Assembly (NCBI RefSeq): GCF_028389875.1
Contig: NC_084665.1
Location: 18,694,001 to 18,758,000, forward strand
Source: Rhea pennata
Lineage: Eukaryota; Chordata; Aves; Rheiformes; Rheidae
Reading direction: 5' to 3'
DNA length: 64,000 nucleotides
Part shown: piece by piece, positions 36,401-49,018 of the stretch
Layout of the letters: each line of letters begins with the position of its first letter
How positions within the stretch are numbered: the first letter of the stretch is position 1
The notes under the pieces: model-generated
What the model was told of the DNA's origin: nothing
What the model saw: the letters and a program-made list of their open reading frames with translations, nothing else
Databases searched by the model: none
Translations under genes and position numbers: made by a program

Positions 36401-39400
36401 GAACTTTCTGAAATCCAGATATTCACCGGCTTTTGGCCTAACCATGACAAGACCTCCTGCTGTTCTTTATCTCAGCATTTTTTAGGTCTGTTTCACTTCT
36501 GAAATATTTTTCCTTCTATTGCAAAAAGAGAGGTGCATTCAGAGGCTCAACTCTATCCTATAGTTCTGGATTAAAACTCTTTTTGCCTGTGTAGGAGAAA
36601 GTCTTGGCTTGTGCAATCAGTTATTTCTGGTGTGTGTCTCCAGACATCTGTGTTCATGTGGGCAGTAACATATGCTACCTACTGCAGAGGAACCAATCCC
36701 GTAACCATCTGCATGCACAACTTGCTCTGACAGTGGAGGGCTTTTCAGATAGGGCTCTGTGCACTCGCTTTGCCTGCCACCAGCTTATGCATGGCCTCAG
36801 GAAATGTAGCTTCAATGGAACAGCTTAGACTTCAGAAACTATGGCAGCGTATCCAAAACTCTGCATTTCTTATAAGATTTTTTTTTCTCATCTGGCCTCT
36901 ACCTAGGGCAGAAGTAATGAAAATGTTCAGCTGGAGCTTGTGCTGTGGAGGTCCTTTACAAGCAATAAATCAAATACAGAAGTTTTCTGAGACATCAGGG
37001 CCAGTTTTGGTATAGGTGTTCAAGCTTTGCCCACCCTAGAGACTATGTAGGAAGTTTGCACTGAGCACTATTGTTTCAAGATGGGTTGATGGAACAGCCC
37101 ATCTGCTCTTCAGTAGATCTCTGTCCACAGAGTTTCTGCTTGCAACCCTTGCTTCCATAAGGTGTTTTACAGAGCCAGGAGAGCAAGCAAAGAGTAAAAG
37201 CTAGAATGTACCCTGGAGTCATTTGTATTGCCATTCTCTCCTCTCTCTTTGAAGCCATGCTGTGACTGATGCCAAGGACCTAGGGAGCTAAGGCAAGTAA
37301 AGGCATATCTGTGGCTGAGCAGAAGAAACTTGCTTATGGATGAGAGGAGATGAGGACAGGAAGAAATATCCAACTGGAGAAATGAACCAATGGATGGCCA
37401 ACATTAAGGGAAACAACATGACCAATTTAGGGATCAACTCCATGTGGATTCAGGATCATTTGTGTGACAAAATGATTTTGTTTCATCTGACTCCCTCCAG
37501 TTATGCAAACCCGTAGGGGCTTGGTGTGAGAGGCTTCTGTCCATCTGTGGAGAGCCTTCTGCTTCTGTTCTCCATCTCATGTGGTTTCTACCTTCTCTTT
37601 AAACTCATCTGGAAATATGACTCTTCTCCAGCCCTTGGGAAGGAGAGACCTTTCCCATGTGTAGTAGTGCCTGGGCTCTATAATTGTATATCAAAATCTG
37701 CCTACCCAGAAATCGTATTAGACCAGTTTAAGGCATGCTCTTCTCTGCCCCTCTCTTCTTGCCTGGCCAGAGTTTAACTAACAGCATCGTTCTCCACACC
37801 CCCCCCCCCACCTTGGCTGTAAAGACAGGTTCATTGTTTCTTTGCAGGTACTGTCAGCAGTAAATGTGACCTCATTTGTATTATCCTGTGTCTGATCCTA
37901 CCTAATCCTTAATGCAGTGCACTCCAGGCAGTTTGAATGTGTCCCTCTGAGAGCAAGGTGAATCGAATGTGTACGGAAAAGGCTGTGATCTAACCTTACA
38001 GTATGACTGACTGAAAACAAAGTTCAGCCTTTGCTCTCTGCTTCTTGTGTCATGCTGGATGCTCCCCCTGAACCCAAACTCTCTGCTTTGAGAGCAGAGC
38101 ATTTAGTATTTGGTAAATATTTTACAGCTTCTATTGAAGCCAATGTGTTTACCCTGTATGAAAATCTCTTCATTAAAGAAGCTCTTTTGATGCTGACTCT
38201 TGAAGTTTAGAGGTCCTGGAGCCTTTCTGCTTGAGGAATTTCAGAGATCACAAGGCAGTCTTTCAGGTCAGGGGACAAATGACTTGCACACTGACAGGGT
38301 TGTTGCCCAAAAGGGTGGGGAATGGACATTTCCATGACTGCTGGTGTTTCAGACCACAGCTGAGTGCCTTCAGGGTCAGGCATAGCTGTCACAAGATGCT
38401 CTGTGCTTCTGCTGTGTGGCTGCTTATCGAAGCTTCTTGCACTGAAACTGCTTACAGAATGATCAGCATAAATTTCTCCGTTTCAGCTCCCTGTTTAGTG
38501 TGTGCTGCACCTCTTGGGTCAGCTGTAAGTAGTGACATTCAGAGGAAACCTGCTATACAAAATCCATTCTCTGCTTTGTTTGGAGGCTGCTCTTCTCTCT
38601 CTCTCTCTGCTGGTAAACAGTACAATTTTCTATATCATCAGCAAATGTGTTCAGGAGGCAGGGGGGCTTTTTATTCTGCTATCTACTGCTTCTAAGGGCC
38701 AGCTATCCTAACCTTTTCACTGCTGGAGGTCAACATGTCTTTGAAAAGAAATCTGGCAAGTCACAATTAAAAATGTCAAAAGTTCATGTTGTGAGTTTGG
38801 GGCCTGTGAAAATTTGAATGTGTGGGGACTCTGCCTAGCAATGGAGGCTGCTGTGGTGTAGTAAGTAATTCTTCATGTGCAATTCAGTCTCTGAACAAGC
38901 TGCTGAGATGCACCGAAAGATGTTGTTTATTATTATTACTTACTAGGTACCACTTCTGGAGTGAGCAAAGCAATGTCTATCAACTTGTTTCAGGTAGACT
39001 AGTGAGCAGGCCTTGGGTGGTAGCATGGGGGTGTTATTATGGACATAGAGGGGGGTACTCATTAACTTGCCACTCAGCTATGTGGCAAAAAGCCAAAATC
39101 AGTATCATGTTAGCTGCCATTAGCCTCCTCAAAAGATGGTGCTACTGAAGCATCAAAAGCCAACAGATCTAGGGAGACCTATTTCTGCCTTGATTTGAGC
39201 CCTGTTGCAGACTTCTGTCAAACTTGCTCATGTGCTTTGTGTGTCCTCATGTTGTGTACTAATTAAAAATGTAGTATATGGGAAACACTCTGCTGTTCGC
39301 ATTAAATCCACAAAAGAGGATGATGTTCTGGAGTTTAATGCATCGAGGTATCTGGCAGGGGCTTTCCGCCTTCACAGCTTAAGGTGGCCTTGTAGCAACA

Positions 39401-41044
39401 GCCCCAGGTTAGGCGCAGTGCCCAGAGGCACTGTGGAACCTGAGCAGGAGCATGCCATGAGCTCTTATCCATACTGCCTCTGCCAGTGCAGCCCTATTTG
39501 GGGGCTTTAATGAAAATTTGTTCCTGTGTTAGCCAAGGGGACCTGCATATGTACGAGCAGTAACTGTGCGTCAAAATTTTCTGGGATGTTTTCATGATTG
39601 CTGAGCGTACATTTAAAAAAAAAAAAAAAAAAAGAAAAACTTCCTTACTGCAGTAGCAACGCCTATTTGTATGTGCAAGAGAATCATAGCCAAATTAAAA
39701 ATTTCAATAATGACAACAAAAGCTTGGAGTCTAGTTGCTGGTCTTCATCCAGATCCCATGTTTTCAGGAGATGTTTTGACTTTGCTGAATCACATGACTT
39801 AGCAGTGGATTTACTTATTATTTTGAGTGGATTTATTTCTTTTATTTTTTTTTTTTTTGGCTTCTAGGCATATGCTGAAATATTGATTGTGTTCAGATAT
39901 TGCCAGTGAATTGAGGAAGGGAAGGATAGTCCTGTCTTTGGATATAGCACTGCTTTCTAAATCTGAGTCCTCCAGGTGCAAAGGCCCTGCAGTGATGTGC
40001 CTTTGGTAACACAGCTGTCCTCCAAATTATGATGACAGTCTTGTGTTGGAGCATTAGGCTAGCTAGCTGGCTCCAAACAGTTCTTTGCCTTGATGTTCCA
40101 GGCAGAGGTGGCTGAGAGAGACCAGGAGAAAGAAGCAGGACAGGGATGCTGGAAGAAAAGACTCTTTGAGATTAGTGTTTGTGCCAGGGGATCAGTGAAA
40201 TGGAGAGAGATACAGATGCTGATTCTTAGGCTAAGCAGAGCAGCAGGTACTTGGCACCCTAGAAGGGAGATGGCATGGCTTTGGGGAAGGGGTAAAGCAG
40301 AGAACAAGACAAAGACTGGAAGCAGGTGACTTGGCAAGGCAGCATGTTTCACTGATGTCTGGTTTTATGTGCATCTTTTACGGAGTGGTGGTCAGAAAGC
40401 CTCTGGGTCTCTATTTGTCTTTTCTATGGCTTTTATTTAGCACAGCATGCCAAGGACCTGAGGCATTGGGGCAGTGGTAAGGAAACTTGAGCTTTGCTTT
40501 TCTCCCTGAATATGTGTTGCCCTTTCTATTAAATGTGTTACAAAGCTAAGGGAGGAAAGAGAAGAGGTGACTGTTACAGAGCTGCAGAAACATTGAAAAC
40601 TATTTTCAGAACCTTGTCTATGGTTTCCCTTGGGATTTGTTTAAGGTGCTCATGAGTTACTGGAGCAGAGTTGGTGGATTGCCAGATCCTGACCCCTTCC
40701 TCCTTCACCTCTAGTAAAGCCATCAGCATGCTGAGAAGCAGTAGAAGAGATTGCCTTTGGCACTTGCTACAAGGCCAATTACAGCTTTGCTCTCCCCTAT
40801 CTTCCCTTCCTTCCCCCCTTCCCTCACCATTTCCTTTTCATTTCTGTGACTATCCTAGTAATTCAGGAAACTGTACTAGTGACTTCCTTAATGTGAGCAC
40901 AGTGGGAGCAGGCAGCAGGGTGTGTGTGTTTCTGTGCCTGGTTTTCTTTTCAGGAGGGATAATGCTTTTTAATTCTGTCCCTCTAGGAGAGCAGGTGGCT
41001 TTTGTGGTGATAGAAGTGGGGCTTTGCTCAAGAAGCAGCTGTGA

Positions 41045-41071
41045 TTTTTTTTTTTTTTTTTTTTTTTTTTT
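41045..41071 (+). repeat. (T)27 homopolymer
   Basis: Twenty-seven consecutive T residues are followed by CCCAGCAC. The run is length-unstable. Confidence 0.9.
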
Positions 41072-41265
41072 CCCAGCACAATCTCTTCCCTCCCTGCAGG
41101 GATGATTCTACTGTTGTAGAGAAGCCTGTAACGCAGCCAAGTGTCTTTAGGTCACTTTGTGACATTCTCTTACTTGCTACAGCTCCACAAGGGAACTTAC
41201 TAAGTTGCATGATACAAGAAGCGGAGGAGCTGTACTCACAAGAAAACAGGAGGCAACAGTGTCCT

Positions 41266-41296
41266 GGGGGTGGTGGTGGGGGGGGGGGGTGGGGGG
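41266..41296 (+). repeat. G-rich tract with quadruplex potential
   Basis: A 31-nt stretch is made only of G and T: G5, then three spaced T residues, a run of about 12 G, one T and G6. It has enough G runs for an intramolecular quadruplex on the sense strand. If transcribed it would be in intronic pre-mRNA. Confidence 0.8.
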
Positions 41297-43836
41297 AAGC
41301 GTTCCCAGGAGGAACCGCAGATGTTTGTCTCTTGCAAGGTGCCAAAGTCTGAGCATGAATCTACAGTACCAAAGCCCCAAAGATCCCCCCGCTCCGGTGT
41401 AAATTGTCATGCTTTTGCAAGTGGTAGTGGAGTGGTGCTGATTTGCACCAACTGAATATTAGGCTGCAGGGCTTGAAATGCTGCATCTGAGGCATTACAG
41501 CTCTGGAAGTGGATTTAAAACTGAGTTAGGCTTCCTTACTCAAAACCCAGAGGCATGGCTGAGCAGAGATTTGGTCCCCATCTGTACAGAACCAGTTCTG
41601 ATACAGGTAAGCCAGAGCCTTGCTTAAACAAATAGTGCCTTTTTCTTCTCTGTTGGCCTATGTGCATCTATGTGCAATGAGTGACTGCAAGGCCAATGTA
41701 TAGGCAAGTTTGCAGGGAAAACAGGAGTGCTTTTTGCAGCAGGTCCTTCTCCATAAGCACAAAGACTGTAAAAGCAAGTGAGCCAGTATCCTAATCAACT
41801 AGAGTAAATTCTGCCTTTCTCATCTTGTGTCCTCCCCTTTTATGGGTAATAATCTGGGTCCCTGGAATATTTATATAGGAATGGGGAATGGACAAGACCA
41901 CCTGATTGAGGTTCCTTGCAGTTGTCAGTAATAGAAACTCAGTCCAAAAGTGCTCAGAGTATGTCTGTTGAATACATAGACCTCAAAATTCAGCTGTGCC
42001 TTTTGGCAATCTACAGTAAAAACTCTAAAATTACAGTTTGAGAGGAGAGGTTGAAGGCCATGTTTAGACCTGGAAATCATGTAGCTGAACTTAATTTTTT
42101 GCCAGAGCCTCTAAAACAAAACAAGTATGTGAAATGCTTTATGTAAGTTTTCATGAAATGCTTTGCTCAGGTTATTTAACCTTCTATTTCCTTTTTCTTT
42201 TCTTTTTTACTTTAAGGAAGATTAGGACAGCTTGTACATGTAAAATGACAGATTCAAATGAAATGTTAAAACAATGCTTTGCACACCTCCACCTTTCCTC
42301 CCCTAAAACCACTCTACATTAGACTTCCCTCCTGCAGGCTAGCTGAACTAGCAAATTTGCCCCAAAATATTTTTGGGGTTTCTGTGGGTTTTAGCTACTG
42401 CTGCCAGCTCCATCTCATCGCTTGGACTTTTCTTGCTGATTGGATCTGGTGTGTCCTGGGTCCCTGCCCCCGTGTCCAGGCATAGCCTTTGGGGGATCCC
42501 TCATGTGGGCTCCCTGCAGCCTTCAACCACAACTATAGCAGAGTGCCAGGAAGGTGCCTGGTGCTGGCAAACACAGTCACAGCACTGTTAGTTGGTGCTG
42601 TGGTCCAGGAAGAGGGGCTACATGCTATGGCTGTGGTAAGAAGGAGCCTGAAGATGGTAGTGGAGGAGGAGAAGGAGGGGCGGGATGGAAACTCTGGGCA
42701 CTGAAATGTCTTGCCATAGCTCTTCCCAGGACCTGTATAAGAAGCAGTGTTGTGCTAGGGGTAGCTAGCTAGAGAAAAATGACCCTGGAAAGGGCTGGTG
42801 CTAATGTCAATACCTGTCTGCCTGGTTCCAGAAGCATTCCTGTGCCTCCGATCTCCCTGGTCACAGCTAACCCTGTGTCTTCTCCTGGCAAAGTGCCTTT
42901 CTTGAGGTGTAGCAACAAATATACTTGAGGCCAGCAGTGACCTGTGCAGTCCTTTCTGAAAAAGCCTCTTTTTCTATCTTGCAATAACTTGCTACAGTAT
43001 ATTTCTCATTAGATTCCCCCTGGTCCGCCCATTACTGAGCTGAGATAGAAGGCTGGACTGACACTCACTCTGTAAATTATGCATGCTGTATCTCCAGTAC
43101 TGTCAGTCGTGTTGCTCCCAGACCTGGGACCTAGCAAACTCTCCAGTAGTTGGTACATAAGGATCAAAGGTTCAGATCAGTTCTTGCTGTCACAGTATTT
43201 TATATCTAATTCCTCCCTGAGGAGAATCCATGAGAGGATGGGCTTGTGGCTGATCCGTACATGTGCTATGTAACACCATTGTGGGGACCTGAGCTTCATC
43301 TTCCTTAGCCTGCGTGTAGAGGACGAGTGCTGCGCCCAGGAGGCAAGTTGTAGAAATTCCTGCCTCTTTGCAAAATTTGTGTATGCAAGAGAGAGAAAAA
43401 GTAGGTCAGATTGGAGCCCTGGTGCTTTTTGTTGGTTTGTTATCACAAGGTGGAATAGCTTGTGACAGACTGACGCTGGCTAGTCCCTGCTCACCAGCTG
43501 TGCACCTGAGGCTTTACAGGGTGCCCTGTAGGTGCCATGCAACCTCGCTGCACCTGCAGGTTGAAGAGACTGGATTTTGAAAGCCTGCCTCTGGGCTGCC
43601 TGTCTGGCTCCTTTCTCTTGGTGCAGGGTGGACCAACCTGTGTGTTTTCTAGTGGTGCTTTCAAATCCATTGGGACAGTCGTGCTCTGACAGAGAAGTTC
43701 CCGGCTGCTCCTTTGGCTGCAATTGTTCTGAGCTGCAGGGCAGCTGCAAGGGAAAGAGTGCCAAGGTACTTTGGAGTGTTTTGGTTAGTCACAAATGTCT
43801 TTCCTGTGGCCTTCCTACCCTCTAAAAGTGTAGGGG

Positions 43837-43856
43837 GAGAGAGAGAGAGAGAGAGA
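43837..43856 (+). repeat. (GA)10 microsatellite
   Basis: Ten GA units follow a short G run. Confidence 0.85.
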
Positions 43857-43952
43857 TGGGAAAAGAAAAACAGATGTGTGCTGGGAGCTACTTAGGGAGA
43901 GTGATACTCTCTGGGAAGCCTTGCACCAAGCAGGAGCCTTGTGAGTTGATTG

Positions 43953-44040
43953 TAGCAACAGGGAAACTGAGGCATGGTGGGAGAGAGTCTGGGGGATTTT
44001 CCAGAGCTGGAAGCTGATTGCAGGAGAGTGGAGTTTCATA
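43953..44040 (-). repeat. possible MIR-like SINE fragment
   Basis: The phrase gcaacagggaaactgaggca followed by tggtgggagagagtct resembles the reverse complement of the MIR core (gaggaaactgaggcacagagaggtt). The matching part is short and the flanks are too diverged to confirm. Confidence 0.4.
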
Positions 44041-47000
44041 CAGCATTACTTGTTCCTTGTGGAGCTGGTTGTGCCGATGCCTACTTGGTAAAGCTCTATT
44101 CTTCAAAAGTTGTTAGCCAACAGAGGGAGAAGGGAAAGGCAAGCCAGTGACAACTTTCAGACAACTAAAGTAATTCAGATAGTTGCCCTGTTACACTGTT
44201 GTTGCAAATGCAGGGCATTTACAATTTTAATTTGTTCATGCATTTTTTTTTTTTAATCGCCACTTTTTTCTGCTCTATTAGAATAAAACTAGGAAAATGA
44301 AAACTGAGCTTTCTCTCTCTTGGAAGTACCTGTCCTTTTCCTGGCAGTGACATTAATATACTGCTGTTATCAACAGCCTCTTGTTGCTGCATGGTGTTTG
44401 GCAGGGCAGCGCTCAGGGAAAGATAGTAGCATTAGTTTCCAAAGCTGGGTAAAGATCCCCATGGAAGCAATTACCAGATGGATTACCACTGGCTTTGCTG
44501 CTGTGAAAAGGCCACATCAGGTCGAGGATGCAAAGTATATTAACAGCAAGATCCCTTCCTTGAGCGTGAGCAGGGTCTCTAGAAGGGCACTTCTGATTAG
44601 CTGCCTGTTTTTTTAAAGGGCTCATCTCTGAGCAGGGCACTTGCTGCCTAGGTCCTTTGCTTTGCTCTCCCTACTCCTTTTTCACATTCCCTCCCTTGCA
44701 GCCCTGTATACTCTCTTCCCTCTCACTAGTGTTTTCCCTCCCCAGCACAGTCGCTCCTGGAAAGTGAGAGGAGATGTGCTGCAGAAACCTCCCCATCTCC
44801 TACTGTTTCTCAGCACCTGGGACAGGCATCTCCGTGACAAGGGGTGAAACCTGTTCTGGCCTCTGAGCTGCTCGAACTTTGTTGGTTGTTATGAGGTTTT
44901 TGGCTTTTACACAGAACAAAGAGCATATCTCAGCTGGAGGCTGAATGCATCTAAGGGCTCCTAAATACTAAATTATCTTCCATTCTTACTGAAGCATGGG
45001 ATGGCTGGTTTGACCTTCATGGCTGGGAAGGAGCTCCTGTATATCCTGAAAAAGCACACAAGAAAAACAAATAATGTGTGTCCACACAGTAGCTCCCTTC
45101 GGTCAACCTATTTGCTGACCATGAGTCTGGACTATTTCCAAATGCATTTGCCCTCTGATCCTGAGGAAGAACTGAAGCTAGCTGGCACAGAGAAGGTGGC
45201 ACAGCCTTCCTTTCATTCACAATTACCATGCGTTGTGATTGCTGCTGACCTTCGAGAGAGCAGCTCTCTGGCTTGCCTGCCTGCTGCTCCAGTGCCCGCA
45301 GGAGTGTGGTGAGCCATCTTCAGATGGCATGAAGCACTTGCACTGGGGCTGCAGAGGGGCTGCCTGTGGTTAATGAGGCGCGACAGCTGCTAAGGTGCAC
45401 CGTGCTGTCTCTGGATGCCTGGGAGAGCTGACCCAGGCAGAGGCAGGACCACGGCATCACCTATGGGCTCCTGAGGAGCCAGGGCAATGAAGAGGTGTGT
45501 GCCAAGGAGACCTTGTTTCTGGCAAGGTGGCAAAGGTGCTGGGAAGAGCTGGGATCAGCAAAGGTGAAAGAAGGACTGGGGCAAGAGACTCAGGCCCTAA
45601 TGATGATTTGGGGAGATCAGAGGAACTGTGGGGCTGCCTGCTCTATGGGGGAGGTGGCATTTCTGCTGAACTTGTCACCAGAACAGAGGGATATTGCAGC
45701 ATTATTTGCAATGTTTCCTCTTCAGCCTTGGGCATTCTCTCTATTATCTGATTACATCTAGAGACAGTAAAGGTGGGAGAAACTTATTGGGTCATTGCCT
45801 GCATCCTTTAACCTGCAGGATTATTCCTCAAGGTTTCCAGTGCTTGGTGTGGTTAATATTAGCAACTCCACATTACCAGGCTTCCATTTCCTACTTTCCT
45901 ATGGAGATTAATCCAGAGACTGATAAATTTTGCTGTTCAGGATTTTTAGATTTTTTTTCTCTTTCTTTGCTATTTGCCCTCCCTCCCTGGAGCTATATGG
46001 CATCTAATGTAGCTCTCGTAATTCTTTCTAGTCTCTCATTCCCCCAGCAATTTCTGTTGCTTTCATCTAAACTCCTTGTGGATGACATATTACACCATTA
46101 CTTTCCTGTTCCAAAGCACTGATTTGGTGCAGGGGTGCTGTGCCATGCTAATCTCCTAGAATGACCATATTCTGTCCTCAAATAGAAAGAACATATTTTC
46201 TTAAAAAAAAAAAAAAATTATTAGGGACAAGAAGCTGTTCAGATGAGAGCTATGAGTGTCCATTTAGCAAGTGAACATGACTTCCATGGTCCCATATAGG
46301 TAGTCTGTTGCAGAGAGCAGCCCACTCTTGCGATGACTTCTCTTGCTGCTGCCCATTTCCAGTGTGGCTCCTGTCCTTGGAGGTGTCTTTGAGAGGGAAG
46401 GTAGATAGTAGCTTTGCTATCTCTCCTCTCGCAGGGTGTAACTCAGTAGAGCCAAGGGCATTTGTCCGCCTATAGCATGTGTGGTGAATTTTGGGATAAA
46501 TGACCAAAACTCAGGTCCTGGGTAGCTTCCTCATAGCATTTGCAGTCCTGGTTGCCCTGCCACCGAACCTGCCTTCACAGCCTTATCACAGAGAGCATCG
46601 GGCATGTTGTTCCGTGTAATGCTTTTCCAGTGGCAGCTTCTTCACCCCTCCTGAACCTGTGGAGATGCTGGTCAGGTGCATGCTCCCGCCGGGGAACCTC
46701 AGCTGTGTAAGTGTGGGTATGAATCCTCCTGCACACTGCTGGGAAGAGAGGAGATTGCAGTGGTTCAGCAGCCCCTCTGGCAGCACAAATGAGGGCACAA
46801 ACACTCAGATACATCTCTGAGCTGCTGTAGTGCTGTTTAAAAGAGCCAGTTTACCTGTGGCACTTTGGACAGCGATGATGTGAGTACTTTGCAGTATTGA
46901 AACAGTGTCTCTGAACCTGTGGCAAAGAGAGAGATGAAAGCCAGCCCAGAAAGTTAGTGCAGGTGATTTGACAGTGAAGTTAGGCAAGCCATGGTGTAAA

Positions 47001-47645
47001 TGTCCCCTTCCAGTAGCAGCTCCAGGACACCCCCTCCCAGTGTTTCAGGATGATTTGTGTTGGGATGTCCTCTCCTCCTTCAGCCATGGAAGGACCTGCC
47101 TCTTCCCTGGGAGGAACTGTGGTGGGAGTACTGGAGGAATATCGACATTAACGCTGATGTTCACCGCAGAACAGGGAGATTCAAGCCCACAGCTGTGTCT
47201 ACAGTGCAGCAAGATAAGTAACTGCAGGCTAGTGTTAGCTCCACCAGAACACATTTTCTGCCAGCCATGTTTGGTACCAGAGGCAGTCTAGTTGCAGCAT
47301 CACAGACTTCTTTGCCAGGTGACCGCTGAAGTATCTGACATGGCATCCTGGGCCAAGTCCTGCAAGGCACAAAGCAGGCTGGTTACAGCATACTGCCATC
47401 ATCATGAGCACACACGTGTTCCACAGGGGGACTTGCGCTGCTTTCCCTACTCCAAACTCTGTCAGCCTGGATTTAAGCCCAGCTGCATGTTTTGCTGTGT
47501 GAGTGCTGTAGAGGGGCTAAACCTGGTAGCTGTGAATTGAATATCTACCTTAGTAGGTGTCTAGCTGAATGTAGCAAAGAGTTGAGTTGCACGTAGCTTT
47601 CTGTTGAGACAGATTTGTGTCTGCCCTCTGGATCAATGGCGTGAC

Positions 47646-47664
47646 TTTTTTTTTTTTTTTTTTT
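47646..47664 (+). repeat. (T)19 homopolymer
   Basis: Nineteen consecutive T residues are visible. Confidence 0.85.
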
Positions 47665-48994
47665 AATTTGGAATCTTCTCAGTGGAGGTAGAGATTCTTT
47701 TGTAGACTCTTAAAACCTACTTGTACCTGGTTTACTGTCCAAAATTAGATTTGCAGACCCTTTGGGAGGAGTCTGTAAGTGCTAACAAACCCAGGATGCT
47801 CATCCTTTCTCAGTGGGTTGTGGTGTAGCCCAGAAGTGCTCAAATCTGAGAGCTTTAGTGCTAGAGAGATTAAAAACAAAAATACTGGAGGGCAGTTCAT
47901 CCTGCACAGCAATAACATGACCAGAAAGCTGGCAGGGCTGGCATTTGAAAGCAGATTAGCAATGCAGTCAGGACTCGATCACAGGACTAAGTGGCCTCAA
48001 CATCAGCCACAGGAACTTGGAAGGTGTAAACCCCATGGGAAGAGAGAAGGGATAAAATGAGGAAGCAGAAATCAAATTCAGGGAAATGAATATTGGGAAA
48101 CTTTTTTTGATGCAGGCTTTGGAAGACCTACATGCCCCAGGTAGAAGTAGTTTAGAATGCGCAATTGAATTGAACAGTCTTGCAGCCTCTGCAAGAAGCT
48201 CCAGGCAGGGGAAGGGTGAAATGACCAAAAATTGTCTATCCTACCTCTTGGCTCCTGGCATAGACAGAGCTGGGTGTTCTTTTCTCCAGTCAGCAGCTTC
48301 GTTTGTGCTGACCTCCTAAATACTCAGCTCATTATACAATGTAATGTATAAATAAAACAGAAGCAGGCAGCAATATTCTCCAGGAGGATATAATCAGCTT
48401 CCTTTCCTTTTTAATTATACAGGATTTGTCTTCATGTGTCAGGCTATCCAATGGGCTAATTTATTGTTTTAAAGAATTAAAGTTCTTTGCACAGCAAGGT
48501 GGTTCTGTATAGCCCTGTGCCCCTATGCCTGATTATGGGAGTCCAAGATGAAGAATTTGGTGGGAGAACATCTTTCAGAGCTGGGAACACTGGAAACTTT
48601 ATAGTTGCATGTTGTTTCTAGAGTTGAGTGCCTTTTTCTGTTCTAGTGGTATGGATGTTGGGGTCTGGGGAATCCCCTAGCCTGCAATATTAAAATGCTG
48701 TTTTTGCAGCTTCCAAGCTGGTTGCTAAAGGCTGGAAAAGGGGTGACCTGCTAGCACACTTCTTGATAGAGGCAAAGAGAGTAGATAATCCCCTCTGTGG
48801 TGCTCTTTACTCTGCCATATGCAGAGTTGGGGATGTAATGGGCGAGATGTGAAGGGATCTGCTGAGCTTCCCCTATTGGAAGGGAGAGAAATGAGAGATA
48901 CTCAGTCAGAGTATGTCAAGAAAAAGGGATGACTTTCTTCCACAAAGGCTAGATGTTCTTCCTTGCTAAATGATTCAAGAGAGGAGTAGAGAAA

Positions 48995-49018
48995 GGATGG
49001 ATGGATGGAGAGAGAGAG
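48995..49018 (+). repeat. (GGAT)n(GA)n microsatellite
   Basis: Three to four GGAT/ATGG units are followed by a GA run. Confidence 0.8.
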
